The notes beneath the pieces were generated by a model. It did no database searches and was not told the origin of the DNA. It was given only the letters and a program-made list of their open reading frames with translations. DNA of 64,000 nucleotides, from assembly GCA_023460035.1 (NCBI GenBank), contig JAEWRN010000007.1, positions 62,001 through 126,000 of the forward strand. The letters are read 5' to 3'. A program made the position numbers and the translations under genes. The DNA is from Bacillota bacterium. GTDB lineage: Bacteria; Bacillota; Clostridia; Oscillospirales; Ruminococcaceae. This document shows, one piece after another, positions 1 to 7,717 of the stretch (its first letter is position 1; every line of letters starts with the position of its first letter).

Positions 1-1
1 G

Positions 2-55
2 AATAGCAACATCGTTAAAGAATTATCCAGCCGCGAAGCGCGCCTTTGGGCGTAA
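2..55 (+). CDS. 3' end of an unidentified upstream gene (partial)
   Basis: One frame is open from the window edge and ends in TAA at 53-55, giving a 17-residue tail with typical charged/hydrophobic alternation (ends REARLWA). The next gene starts 21 bases later behind its own GAAGGGAG ribosome site, the spacing expected within an operon. There is too little sequence to name a family. It could be chance, since any frame stays open for 17 codons fairly often in GC-rich DNA. Confidence 0.45.
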   Translation, partial: NSNIVKELSSREARLWA

Positions 56-76
56 AACGAAGGGAGTATGTAAAAC

Positions 77-1135
77 ATGGGCAAGTACAAGGTCATTATT
101 TGGGGGCTTGGCAACGTGGGCCGTTCTGCCGTGCGCATGATCGCCGAGAGAACAGAGATGTTAGAGCTGGTTGCCGCGGTGGACGTCGACCCCAAAAAGG
201 TAGGCAAAGATGCCGGTGAGGTGTTTGGCTTTGCGCCGGTAGGGGTTAAGGTCACGTCGGACATCGACGCTGCGCTGCGCATGCAGGCCGATGTCGTGAT
301 GGATTTTTGCCCGACCGAAATGGATGATGAAGGCACCTTTATGCCCTCTGCCCTTGGCATGGCAAAAGCGCTGGACGCAGGCAAAAACGTGGTGACCACC
401 ATCCCGGTGTACCACTGCAAAGACAGCCAGCCCAAGGTTTATGCGTTTTTAAACCAGCACGCAAAAGAGCACAATGTCGCGTTTGTGCCGTTTGGCCTGC
501 TGCCGGGCGACTATGCCTCTTACATCCCGCTGGTCATTGCGGGCACGATGGGCCATGTGGATAAAATTGTCGTGCAGTCCGGTGAGGACGACTGGCACAA
601 TACGTCTGGCTGGGTAACTGTATTTTCGTACGGTGGCGACATTGCCAGCTACCCGCAGCCGGATTCCGACAAAGACCTGCTTGCCAAGTTCATCTATGCG
701 TATTATTCGTCCGGTGTGTACGAAATTGCAGACCGCATTGGCCTGAAATACGATGAGTTTAAAACCCGGCACGAGATTTTTACCGCCCCCTGCGAGCTGG
801 AAACCGTAAAAGGCCCGGTGAAAAAGGGCAGCATTTACGGCCATCGGTTCACCATGGCCCTGCTGCATCAGGGCGAAGAGGTTGCCGCGCTGCGCTATGT
901 GCACAAGGTGTGCCACAAGCAAACACCAGAGCTGCCCATTGACAACACCATTCACATTGAAGGCCTGCCCGCCGTTGTGGACGCCACCATTAACGGGCTG
1001 ATCCCCGACCGCGAGGGCTATGTCACCTCGGCAGCGCCGGTTGTCAACCTGATCCCCTCGGTGGTAAATGGCCACCTGACCGGGTATGTGGAAGCGTGTG
1101 ATTTGCCGGTTGTCATCCCCGTCAAGCTGAACTAA
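77..1135 (+). CDS. DapB-like / 2,4-diaminopentanoate dehydrogenase-like NAD(P)-dependent oxidoreductase
   Basis: A 352-aa cytoplasmic protein. The N-terminus carries a Rossmann dinucleotide motif (WGLGNVG, residues 9-15) and a beta-alpha-beta unit ending in an acidic residue (AAVDVD), which favours NAD(H). The overall plan is that of the dihydrodipicolinate reductase superfamily, but it is longer than true DapB (about 250 aa) and lacks the usual DapB catalytic motif. The best fit is the 2,4-diaminopentanoate dehydrogenase-like branch, which reduces or oxidises amino or keto groups of small amino-acid-like compounds. It starts at ATG with GAAGGGAG upstream and is followed by a hairpin terminator. 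The true substrate cannot be read from sequence. Redox genes at 7.7-11.4 kb may be functionally related but are not in the same operon. Confidence 0.7.
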   Translation: MGKYKVIIWGLGNVGRSAVRMIAERTEMLELVAAVDVDPKKVGKDAGEVFGFAPVGVKVTSDIDAALRMQADVVMDFCPTEMDDEGTFMPSALGMAKALDAGKNVVTTIPVYHCKDSQPKVYAFLNQHAKEHNVAFVPFGLLPGDYASYIPLVIAGTMGHVDKIVVQSGEDDWHNTSGWVTVFSYGGDIASYPQPDSDKDLLAKFIYAYYSSGVYEIADRIGLKYDEFKTRHEIFTAPCELETVKGPVKKGSIYGHRFTMALLHQGEEVAALRYVHKVCHKQTPELPIDNTIHIEGLPAVVDATINGLIPDREGYVTSAAPVVNLIPSVVNGHLTGYVEACDLPVVIPVKLN

Positions 1136-1169
1136 GCTTTTTCAAAACCAGTTACAGGTAAAACAAAAA

Positions 1170-1199
1170 GGTGCTGCCATTGCGGGCGGCACCTTTTTT
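1170..1199 (+). terminator. Rho-independent terminator after the DapB-like gene
   Basis: Inverted repeat GGTGCTGCC / GGCGGCACC (one G-T pair) with a 6-nt loop, followed by six T residues, 34 bases after the stop codon. Confidence 0.85.
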
Positions 1200-1359
1200 G
1201 TTTTGTTTACCGGCAAGGGGCGGCGGGGCACGGCAAAGCCAAAGGGCATTGCCCCTGCCGCGCTGACGGCTGTGGCTGAAATGTAAGCGGCGGGCAACTC
1301 GTCTTAACAGGTAGAAAGGCAGGCACTTGCCGGTTTTGGCAGCGAAAGGCGGGGGGCAG

Positions 1360-1935
1360 TTGAAAAGATGGGGTGTTGCCTTGTTGGCGGTGTTGCTGCT
1401 GTGTACGGCAGGCTGCGCGGCGCCGGCACCGGGGCAGGGCGATTGCCCTGTGGCACTGCAAAGTAGTTATACGGCCGCACAAAGCGACAGGGCTTTTGCC
1501 ATGCTGCAAAAATCTGTTTTTCGCAGTATGCTGCAAGGCTGGGCAGGGCAGGAGTTTGAAAACCCGGTTTGGGTGTATGACAGCTTTACGCAGTACACCC
1601 TGTTTGACGCCGAGCTTAAGGCACAGGCATCAGAATTTCCGCTTTATTGCTGCGGGTTTACAGACGATGCGGGCAAAACCGGGTTTGTAGTTGTTGCTTA
1701 CGATGGCAACAGCCTGCAAAAGGTAGAGCTGCAAGCAACCCCATACCTGTACAGCCTGGACACAGCATGGCCCCCGCTTGCAAAAGCACTAAGCGCTGCA
1801 GGGGTAGATGCACAGCAGGCCACTGCCACAAGGGGCCGGGTGCAGCAGCAGGGGGCCGCCGCCGAAGTGGTTGTGCTCAGCGACGGGGCAAACTGCTGTG
1901 TGTTTGACTTTGCGGCGGCAAAAATGAGTGAATAA
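1360..1935 (+). CDS. small predicted lipoprotein
   Basis: About 191 aa of unknown function. The N-terminus is a lipoprotein signal: positively charged KRW, a hydrophobic stretch, and a lipobox ending LCTAGC, so the mature protein should be anchored to the outer face of the membrane. The start chosen is TTG at 1360 because a GGCGGGGGG stretch lies just upstream and the signal peptide then has normal length; an in-frame TTG at 1327 would add 11 residues. The mature part has alternating beta-like segments but no recognised domain. It heads a run of small same-strand genes (2012, 2493, 2998) and may be co-transcribed with them. Confidence 0.6.
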   Translation: MKRWGVALLAVLLLCTAGCAAPAPGQGDCPVALQSSYTAAQSDRAFAMLQKSVFRSMLQGWAGQEFENPVWVYDSFTQYTLFDAELKAQASEFPLYCCGFTDDAGKTGFVVVAYDGNSLQKVELQATPYLYSLDTAWPPLAKALSAAGVDAQQATATRGRVQQQGAAAEVVVLSDGANCCVFDFAAAKMSE

Positions 1936-2011
1936 GTTAAAGTAAAGCCCGTTTGCAGCTTGCACAGGGGCCGGCTTTTGCGTATGATAAAGAATAAAGG
2001 TGAAGAGTAAA

Positions 2012-2476
2012 ATGACCTCAAGGGACGTTGTTTGCATTTCGGTGGCGCTGCTGATGCTGGTGCTGTTGATGCGTCAGTTTGTGTATTTGCAGCAGCTTGA
2101 AGTGCGCACCAAAAAATCGCTGGTTGAAATCGCTGTCATTGGGGTGACACTTTTGGCGTTGGCCGGGCTGGTGTGGTGGGCCGGCACTGGGCTGGCGCAG
2201 CTTGCGGCGGGGGTGTTTACGGCTGCCCTGCTGGTGGTAAGCTGGCAAAAGCAGGGCCTTGGGGCAGAGGGCTTATTGACTTTTCAGCGTGGCCGGGAGT
2301 TTTACCCATGGCAAAAGCTTGGCAGGGTAGAGCTGGTGCAGGGCAAAACCATCAAGTTGACCTTTTATATGGCAGATGGCGAAGCCATTGTCACACACGA
2401 CTACCGAATAGCCGACCTGCCACGGGTGCGCAGTGTGCTTGCGGCAGCCGGTGTACAGGTGAAAATAAAAGAATAA
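2012..2476 (+). CDS. small membrane protein with C-terminal cytoplasmic domain (hypothetical)
   Basis: 154 aa with three likely membrane helices in the first 80 residues (VCISVALLMLVLLM; IAVIGVTLLALAGLVWWA; LAAGVFTAALLVV). A C-terminal part of about 70 residues looks like a small beta-rich PH-like domain (FYPWQKLGRVEL...IKLTFYMADGE). The ATG at 2012 is preferred over GTG 2000 because AAGGTGA sits 8 bases before it. The following gene begins 16 bases downstream, so they are probably one operon. The layout resembles DUF5673-type membrane proteins of Bacillota, but no function can be assigned. Confidence 0.55.
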   Translation: MTSRDVVCISVALLMLVLLMRQFVYLQQLEVRTKKSLVEIAVIGVTLLALAGLVWWAGTGLAQLAAGVFTAALLVVSWQKQGLGAEGLLTFQRGREFYPWQKLGRVELVQGKTIKLTFYMADGEAIVTHDYRIADLPRVRSVLAAAGVQVKIKE

Positions 2477-2492
2477 AGTAAAGGTGGGTATG

Positions 2493-2942
2493 ATGGAACT
2501 TGACCAATTGGTGCAGGCGCTGACCGGCAGCAATGACCGGTATGCCTATGCCTGCTTGAAAGAGCTGTTGGCACAAAGCGAAAATTCTGACGCAGTGTTT
2601 GCCTATTTGGGCCGGTTTGCCGCCATGATCAGTGCACAAAACTCGTACCAGCGCACCCGCGGCCTGCTGCTTATCGCGGCAAATGCCCAGTGGGACGCTG
2701 AGGGCAAGGTACAAGAATTATTGCCGGAATATCTGCGCCACATCACCGATGAAAAACCCATCACGGCGCGGCAGTGCATCCGGGCTTTGCCGCAGCTGGT
2801 GGCGGGGCAACCAGCGTTTGCCCCGGCGGTATTACAGGCGCTGCAAACTGCAAAGCCGCAGTATGCAGACAGTATGCAAGGGCTGGTACAGCGGGACATT
2901 GCCGCCGCGGCAAAGGCAATTGCGGCGCAGGTCGGTGCGTAA
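2493..2942 (+). CDS. HEAT-repeat-like protein of the type often mislabelled SufBD
   Basis: 149 aa, predicted almost wholly alpha-helical, with helix pairs typical of HEAT/ARM folds (RYAYACLKELLAQ; RTRGLLLIAANAQW; TARQCIRALPQLV). Similar short proteins in Clostridia are commonly called 'SufBD protein', but nothing here resembles the beta-helical SufB/SufD scaffold. AAAGGTGGG lies five bases before ATG 2493; ATG 2490 and GTG 2484 are alternative starts. It probably acts as a protein-interaction module in the cytoplasm. Confidence 0.6.
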   Translation: MELDQLVQALTGSNDRYAYACLKELLAQSENSDAVFAYLGRFAAMISAQNSYQRTRGLLLIAANAQWDAEGKVQELLPEYLRHITDEKPITARQCIRALPQLVAGQPAFAPAVLQALQTAKPQYADSMQGLVQRDIAAAAKAIAAQVGA

Positions 2943-2997
2943 TACCCCGCATTTGGGGTGCTGCAAAATGTAAAGGCAAAACAGTGGGGGTAGTGCA

Positions 2998-3951
2998 ATG
3001 AAAAAAGTGCTGAGGAAGAGTGGTAACATGTTGCTTCGCGTGTTGGCCGGGCTGCTGGTCATTTTGCTGCTGCTTGCGGCATACCACCACCTGCGCCTTG
3101 CGTGGGAAGAAAAGCAGATCGCCCCGGTGGGCCAGCGTGTCATGGTAGACGGTTACTACATGAACGTGTATACACAGGGGCAAAAGCGCAGCGGTGACAG
3201 CCCCACGGTGGTATTGCTTTCGGGTGCGGGCATGACGGCACCGGTCTATGAATACAAGGTGCTGTACGCGCCGCTTTCGGCCAGTTACCGGGTGGCGGTC
3301 GTTGAAAAGTTTGGTTATGGCTACGCGGACGATAGCCCCCTTGCGAGGGACGTTGCAACGATGGTGGAGGAGGACCGCGCCGCGCTGGCGGCGGCGGGCG
3401 AACAGGCCCCTTATGTGCTGATGCCGCATTCCATGTCGGCCCTTGAGGCAATTTACTGGGCCCACACTTACCCGGGCGAAATAGCGGGCATCATTGGGCT
3501 GGATATGGCAGTGCCTGCGTCTTATACCACCGACAACAGCGGCAGCATTGCCCTGCTGCGGGTAGGTACCTTTTTTGGTCTGCACCGCATCTCGCTGTTC
3601 AGCCCGGTCAACAGCCTGGGCCTGACGGCAGAGGAGTACCGGCAAAGCAAGCTGCTGAATGCCAAAAACGCGCTGGATACCGCGGTGTACAACGAATGCC
3701 TGACCGTACTGCAAAATGCAAAAACAACCTTAGACATGGATGTTTCTGCCGTGCCGGTTTTAATGTTTACCACAAACTTAAACGGTGCCCAAAACAGTGC
3801 CGGCTGGGTGGCGGCACAGGATGCCTTTGCCGCGGGCCAGCAAAATTGCACACAGGTGCACTACGAGTGCGGCCACAATTTATACTACGACAAAACAGAG
3901 GACATGCTGCCGCAGATGCTGCAATTTTTAAGCGGTTTACAAAGCCTGTGA
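2998..3951 (+). CDS. membrane-anchored alpha/beta hydrolase
   Basis: 317 aa. An N-terminal membrane helix (MLLRVLAGLLVILLLLAAY) anchors an extracytoplasmic alpha/beta-hydrolase domain. The nucleophile elbow reads PHSMS with Ser145, in place of the classical GxSxG. An oxyanion region LLSGAGM is near residue 75 and the likely catalytic His is in ECGHNLYY near the C-terminus. It is probably an esterase or lipase-like enzyme of unknown substrate. It follows the HEAT-like gene by 55 bases on the same strand. The replaced elbow glycines recur in a Bacillota subfamily known to me, so I do not read them as inactivating. Confidence 0.75.
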   Translation: MKKVLRKSGNMLLRVLAGLLVILLLLAAYHHLRLAWEEKQIAPVGQRVMVDGYYMNVYTQGQKRSGDSPTVVLLSGAGMTAPVYEYKVLYAPLSASYRVAVVEKFGYGYADDSPLARDVATMVEEDRAALAAAGEQAPYVLMPHSMSALEAIYWAHTYPGEIAGIIGLDMAVPASYTTDNSGSIALLRVGTFFGLHRISLFSPVNSLGLTAEEYRQSKLLNAKNALDTAVYNECLTVLQNAKTTLDMDVSAVPVLMFTTNLNGAQNSAGWVAAQDAFAAGQQNCTQVHYECGHNLYYDKTEDMLPQMLQFLSGLQSL

Positions 3952-3991
3952 CGCAGATTGTCGCAACACCCTTTTTTTACCGGTTTGTTTG

Positions 3992-4000
3992 TGCTACACT
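3992..4000 (+). promoter_or_regulatory. candidate extended -10 promoter of the tail-collar gene
   Basis: TGCTACACT is an extended -10 (TGnTAnnnT) 70 bases before the ATG at 4070. No good -35 is visible; a T-run occupies that position. The same arrangement occurs upstream of 12056 and 13527, which supports it mildly. Confidence 0.35.
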
Positions 4001-4069
4001 AAAAACAGAATGGGTTTCACTTTACCGGGCGTTTAAAACGGCCCGCGAACAGAAAAGGAGTGTAGAAAA

Positions 4070-4312
4070 ATGGATGAAGCTTTTATCGGCACGATTATTG
4101 CGTGGGCGCCAAACTTTGCCCCGCGTGGCTGGGCGTTTTGCGAAGGGCAAATGCTCGCTATCCGCGAAAACGAGGCACTGTTTTCTTTGATTGGCAACAC
4201 CTATGGCGGCGATGGCGTACAAAATTTTGCACTGCCAAATTTGCGGGACAAAAGCATGGGCAATGTAAAATATATCATGTGTTTACAGGGCCTTTACCCA
4301 ATGCGCCAGTAA
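4070..4312 (+). CDS. short phage tail-collar (MdpB-like) domain protein
   Basis: 80 aa. Nearly all of it is one tail-collar domain: FIGTIIAWAPNFAPRGWAFC, GQMLAI, ALFSLIGNTYGGDG and FALPNLRDK are the conserved stations of the collar/MdpB family. Members are usually 160-200 aa, with a longer C-terminal part that is missing here. AAAGGAG precedes the ATG. The gene stands alone before a bidirectional terminator, with no other tail genes nearby. Chromosomal single-gene collar proteins of this type are known in bacteria, but their role is not settled. Confidence 0.8.
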   Translation: MDEAFIGTIIAWAPNFAPRGWAFCEGQMLAIRENEALFSLIGNTYGGDGVQNFALPNLRDKSMGNVKYIMCLQGLYPMRQ

Positions 4313-4326
4313 TGCCAACAAAAAAG

Positions 4327-4358
4327 CACCCGGCACAATTTTGTGCCGGGTGTTCTTT
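4327..4358. terminator. bidirectional terminator between convergent genes
   Basis: A perfect 12-bp stem (CACCCGGCACAA / TTGTGCCGGGTG) with a two-base loop. TTCTTT follows on the plus strand and a T-rich run on the minus strand, so it can end both the collar gene and the minus-strand gene at 4357. Confidence 0.9.
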
Positions 4359-4650
4359 AATAGATCAAGGGGTTTATTTTGGTCAATGTGGCCCTGCCGT
4401 CCGGGTCCACATGGATATAGCATACCTGATACCCTGGCACCCCGGGCATTGCCTGCGCAGCAAGCTTGCAAACAATACAATAGCTGGTGCCAATGCCCAC
4501 CCGGCGAGCCGCGTACAGCACCGGTACCAACGGCAGGCTCAGCATGCCGCGCGTCGCGCTGTCAAACGCTTTTTGTACATCCGGGGGCAGCGTACAGTCT
4601 GGCGCGCTGTCAGTCTGGTACTCCCAGCCGCTTGTGAAATCAGTCGTCAT
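4357..4650 (-). CDS. conserved-looking small hypothetical protein
   Basis: 97 aa of unrecognised family. The sequence has balanced composition with a core of short strands (VPVLYAARRVG, SYCIVCKLAAQ, GYQVCYIHVDPDGRATLTKI), suggesting a small alpha/beta or cystatin-like fold. The ATG at 4650 has AAGGAAG upstream at a suitable distance. A GTG nine bases further up is less likely. It ends at a bidirectional terminator. No signal peptide or membrane segment is seen. Confidence 0.6.
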   Translation of the reverse strand: MTTDFTSGWEYQTDSAPDCTLPPDVQKAFDSATRGMLSLPLVPVLYAARRVGIGTSYCIVCKLAAQAMPGVPGYQVCYIHVDPDGRATLTKINPLIY

Positions 4651-4895
4651 GTGGGGCACTTCCTTTCTTGTTACAACGGTTCTACTGTAACCATACGATG
4701 CGGCAGTTCTAATGTCAACGGGTTTGCGTCACAATTTACGAAAACGAAACAAAGGCAGCTTTACCATGACAGCGTTGCGGCACAAAGCGCCACAAAAAGC
4801 GTTGTGCACACGGGGGCACGCCGGCCACGCTGTGCGAACATAGAAAAAACGGTGCCCGGCGCTTTTTTGCGGCGTTGCACAGAAAGGGAATAGAA

Positions 4896-5906
4896 ATGAG
4901 AATTGCAGTGGTGGTTTTACAGGGCTTGGGGGTTGTGGCGGCTGTGCTTCTTTGCCTTTTAGCGTTGCTGGCACTCACAGCGGCAGCGACCCCGCGGCTG
5001 TTTGTGTGGGTGATGCATGTGACCCATGTGTTTGACCGGCGGGTTTTGCCACCCCTGCAGCCGCAGCAGGTAAGCCCCGGCGTGCAGGTGCAAACCGATA
5101 TTACCACCCCCTCGCGCTATGGCAGCAACACGTTTGATGTGTATGGCCCGGCGGCAGGGGGCGGGCCGGTGCTGTTTTGGGTGCACGGCGGCGGGTTTAT
5201 TGGCGGGGATAAAAGCACCATACGGCCCATTGCGCTGCGCCTTGCCGCAAAAGGGTATACGGTAATTTCGCTCAATTATGCGCTGGCGCCCAAAACCCAT
5301 TACCCGGCGGCGCTGGTGCAGCTGGGTGAAGTGTATGAGTACCTGCGGGCAAACGCACCGCGCTTTGGCATGCCGGACCTTGGCCGGCTGGCCTTTGGCG
5401 GAGATTCTGCCGGGGCGCAGATCGCACTGCAATTTGTGCTGTTGCAAACAAACCCCGCGCTGGCAGAGGCAATGCACTGGCACCCGCAGGTGCCCAAAGG
5501 GGCCATCAAGGCCAATGTGCTGTACTGCGGCCCGTACGACCTTGCCGCGTTTGCCAATACCGGCAGGGGGGTGCCCCACTTTTTTGTGCAACAGCTTGGC
5601 TGGGCATATTTTGGCCGCCGCGGCTGGCTGCGCGCTCCGCAGGCACGGCAGGCGTCGGTGCTGGACCATGTGACCCCCGCCTGTCCGCCCACATTTTTGA
5701 CCGACGGCAACGCGTTTTCGTTTGAAGAACAGGGCCGGGCCCTTTACGCAAAGCTCACAGAGCTGGGGGTGCCGGCAGAGGGGCTGTTTTTTGGGCCACA
5801 GGCGGGCGAGTTGCGCCACGACTACCAGTTTTCGGTTGATCAATACCCGCAGCAGGCAGAGCAGTGTTACCAAAACACCCTTGCTTTTTTAAACCGGTAC
5901 CTGTAA
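4896..5906 (+). CDS. membrane-anchored esterase of the hormone-sensitive-lipase family
   Basis: 336 aa. An N-terminal hydrophobic segment (VVVLQGLGVVAAVLLCLLALLAL) is followed by an HSL-type alpha/beta hydrolase. It shows the oxyanion motif HGGGF, the nucleophile in GDSAG (Ser171), a later acid in LTDGNAF and the catalytic His in ELRHDYQF. The family hydrolyses short-chain esters. ATG 4896 is chosen because AGAAAGGGA lies just before it and the membrane segment then starts at once. The gene is followed by a long-stem terminator. The substrate is unknown. Confidence 0.82.
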   Translation: MRIAVVVLQGLGVVAAVLLCLLALLALTAAATPRLFVWVMHVTHVFDRRVLPPLQPQQVSPGVQVQTDITTPSRYGSNTFDVYGPAAGGGPVLFWVHGGGFIGGDKSTIRPIALRLAAKGYTVISLNYALAPKTHYPAALVQLGEVYEYLRANAPRFGMPDLGRLAFGGDSAGAQIALQFVLLQTNPALAEAMHWHPQVPKGAIKANVLYCGPYDLAAFANTGRGVPHFFVQQLGWAYFGRRGWLRAPQARQASVLDHVTPACPPTFLTDGNAFSFEEQGRALYAKLTELGVPAEGLFFGPQAGELRHDYQFSVDQYPQQAEQCYQNTLAFLNRYL

Positions 5907-5924
5907 CGGCCAATACAACAACGA

Positions 5925-5971
5925 ACAAGCCACCCGCGGCCCTGTTTTGGCAGGCGCTGCGGGTGGCTTGT
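5925..5971. terminator. hairpin between the esterase and the PucR-type regulator
   Basis: A 13-bp perfect stem (ACAAGCCACCCGC / GCGGGTGGCTTGT) encloses a 21-nt loop. It lies between convergent genes ending at 5906 and 6006. The T-tract on either side is weak, so efficiency is uncertain. Confidence 0.6.
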
Positions 5972-6005
5972 TGCTGTAAAATGGCGGCCCAAAAGGCCGG
6001 TGAGT

Positions 6006-7541
6006 TTAAGAGTACAGCGTGTTTTTTTCTAAAAAAAGGTCAATGGCAAACGAATAGCTCAGCAAAAATTTTGTCTGCGGGTCCTCAAGGTCAATGTTCG
6101 CAAGCTCCATAATTTTTTGCCTGCGGTAATTCAGCGTGTTGCGGTGCATAAACAGCAGCTCGGCTGTTTTGTTCTGGTTAAAGCCGGTCAGGGTGTAGGT
6201 GCGCAGGGTTTCATATAATTCGGTGCCCTTGCGCTGGTCATAGTCGCGCAGCAGCGGCAACACCGGGTGGCAATAGCGCATCAGCCGCAGCCCCTCGGGC
6301 AGGGCGTCCAGCAGATCAAAAAAGGCAAAATCGGTGTAACCGTGCACACAGCCCTCCGCTTTGGTGCGCTGTGACAGCACGATTGTCTTTTCCGCCTGCC
6401 GGTAGTACTCCTGAAATTTGGTGGGGTCGGTAAACGAATTGCTGATGCCCGCCAGCAGATAGTTTTTTTCGCACAATTCGCGCAGGGCGTCTAGTTGTGG
6501 CTGGGGGATGGCGCGGTTTTTTTGCACGTCGACCAACAGCACGACCGACTTTTGGTAAACAACGCTTTGCTCGAGGGAAAACAGCGCTTCCAGCCGGGCC
6601 TGCACGTCGCCGGTCAACACGCTTTCGCCGTGGTAATACAGCGGGCGCACCGCCAGTACCCGCATGTAAGACGGGAACGCCAGCTTGCCGATTTGAATGC
6701 GGGTGCTGGCCTGCTTTTGCGAAATGCCGTTCAGCATGTCGGTTAAAATCTCACCGTAAAGGTAAGAGTGTAGCGAAATGCGGTCCTGGTTTTTCAGCGT
6801 GGTTTCGGTCAGCGTTTTGCTGACCAGCGACAGCGTTTCATAGCAGTCCGGCCCAAAGCTTTTGTCCGGCTGAATCATAAACACATAGCCAAACAGCGCG
6901 CCGTCCCGCGTGATTTTGCTGCACAGGTAATAAAGCCCCATCTCCTCGCAATAGCGCACATAGGGGCCGGCGCCGGGCTGGCTTGCATCGGCCTGGCGCA
7001 GGGCGCGAATATGCTCCATAAACTCGGCGGGGCAATAACCCTGCTGCACGCTTTGCGCCCAAAGCGGCTCTTTGAGCCGAAACGGGGCAGAGTGGGCCAA
7101 AATTTTGCCACCCATATTGATGACGACAATCGAGCTGTCGGCGCGGTCTGCAATCGAGCTTAAAATGCCCGAAACGCCCCGGCCGTCAAAAATCATCTGC
7201 AACATCGACGAGTACAAAGCCTGCAACCGGTAGGCGTCGTTCAGCAAATCACGCACGGCACAAAGCAGGGTGTCATATTGCGCGGGGCTTACTTGTATCA
7301 CGTTGGCTGCCTGCCCACGCAGGGCATCGGGCAAGGGGGCGGCGCAGACAAGGCTTTGCGGCAGTGTGCCCTGCAACAGGCCAGCATCATGCACAAAATA
7401 TAACAGGTCGTCTTTTGCGGGTTCTGAAACTACGCCCGGTAAAAGTTCCCGTACCCCGTAAATTTGTACGTTATGCCCAATAGTCGTTGTGGATATTGAC
7501 AACTTTGTGGATAATTTTTCCATTATTTCACTTAAGTACAC
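6006..7541 (-). CDS. PucR-family transcriptional regulator
   Basis: 511 aa. The C-terminus holds the PucR helix-turn-helix (GFNQNKTAELLFMHRNTLNYRR), diagnostic for this family. The centre resembles a GAF-like sensory region (SSIVVINMGGKILAHSAPF) and a GGDEF-related segment, and the N-terminus a ligand-binding purine-catabolism-like domain. It is transcribed divergently from the old-yellow-enzyme operon at 7718 and is its likely regulator. The start is GTG 7541, which has GGTGAGG just upstream; an ATG seven codons further in is an alternative. The effector is unknown. PucR-type proteins usually activate catabolic genes in response to a small molecule. Confidence 0.85.
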   Translation of the reverse strand: MYLSEIMEKLSTKLSISTTTIGHNVQIYGVRELLPGVVSEPAKDDLLYFVHDAGLLQGTLPQSLVCAAPLPDALRGQAANVIQVSPAQYDTLLCAVRDLLNDAYRLQALYSSMLQMIFDGRGVSGILSSIADRADSSIVVINMGGKILAHSAPFRLKEPLWAQSVQQGYCPAEFMEHIRALRQADASQPGAGPYVRYCEEMGLYYLCSKITRDGALFGYVFMIQPDKSFGPDCYETLSLVSKTLTETTLKNQDRISLHSYLYGEILTDMLNGISQKQASTRIQIGKLAFPSYMRVLAVRPLYYHGESVLTGDVQARLEALFSLEQSVVYQKSVVLLVDVQKNRAIPQPQLDALRELCEKNYLLAGISNSFTDPTKFQEYYRQAEKTIVLSQRTKAEGCVHGYTDFAFFDLLDALPEGLRLMRYCHPVLPLLRDYDQRKGTELYETLRTYTLTGFNQNKTAELLFMHRNTLNYRRQKIMELANIDLEDPQTKFLLSYSFAIDLFLEKNTLYS

Positions 7542-7717
7542 GGCGCCTCACCTCATTTGTTATTTTAGTCACAAAGCACAAAAAGCGCAAGTGTTTTGTG
7601 TGGGCGGCCCATATCATTTCAAAAGTTACTGTGTTATATTATTAACAAGACATGCGCTTGCAGCGATGCTCTGTGCAAAAAACATGGTCAATTTTATCTG
7701 AAGGAAGGGCTGGTTTC
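7542..7717. promoter_or_regulatory. divergent control region between the PucR regulator and the redox operon
   Basis: 176 bases, clearly AT-richer than its neighbours. A possible -10 (TATATT, 7635-7640) lies 78 bases before the operon ATG, but no convincing -35 is seen, consistent with activator dependence. A GAAGGAAGG ribosome site precedes 7718. No clear palindrome was found. Confidence 0.45.

Noticed and set aside
2493..2942. SufBD Fe-S assembly protein
   Set aside because: The sequence is helical HEAT-like, with no beta-helix and no other suf genes nearby.
4070..4312. Prophage remnant
   Set aside because: Only one tail-collar protein is present. No capsid, terminase, integrase or lysis genes lie around it.
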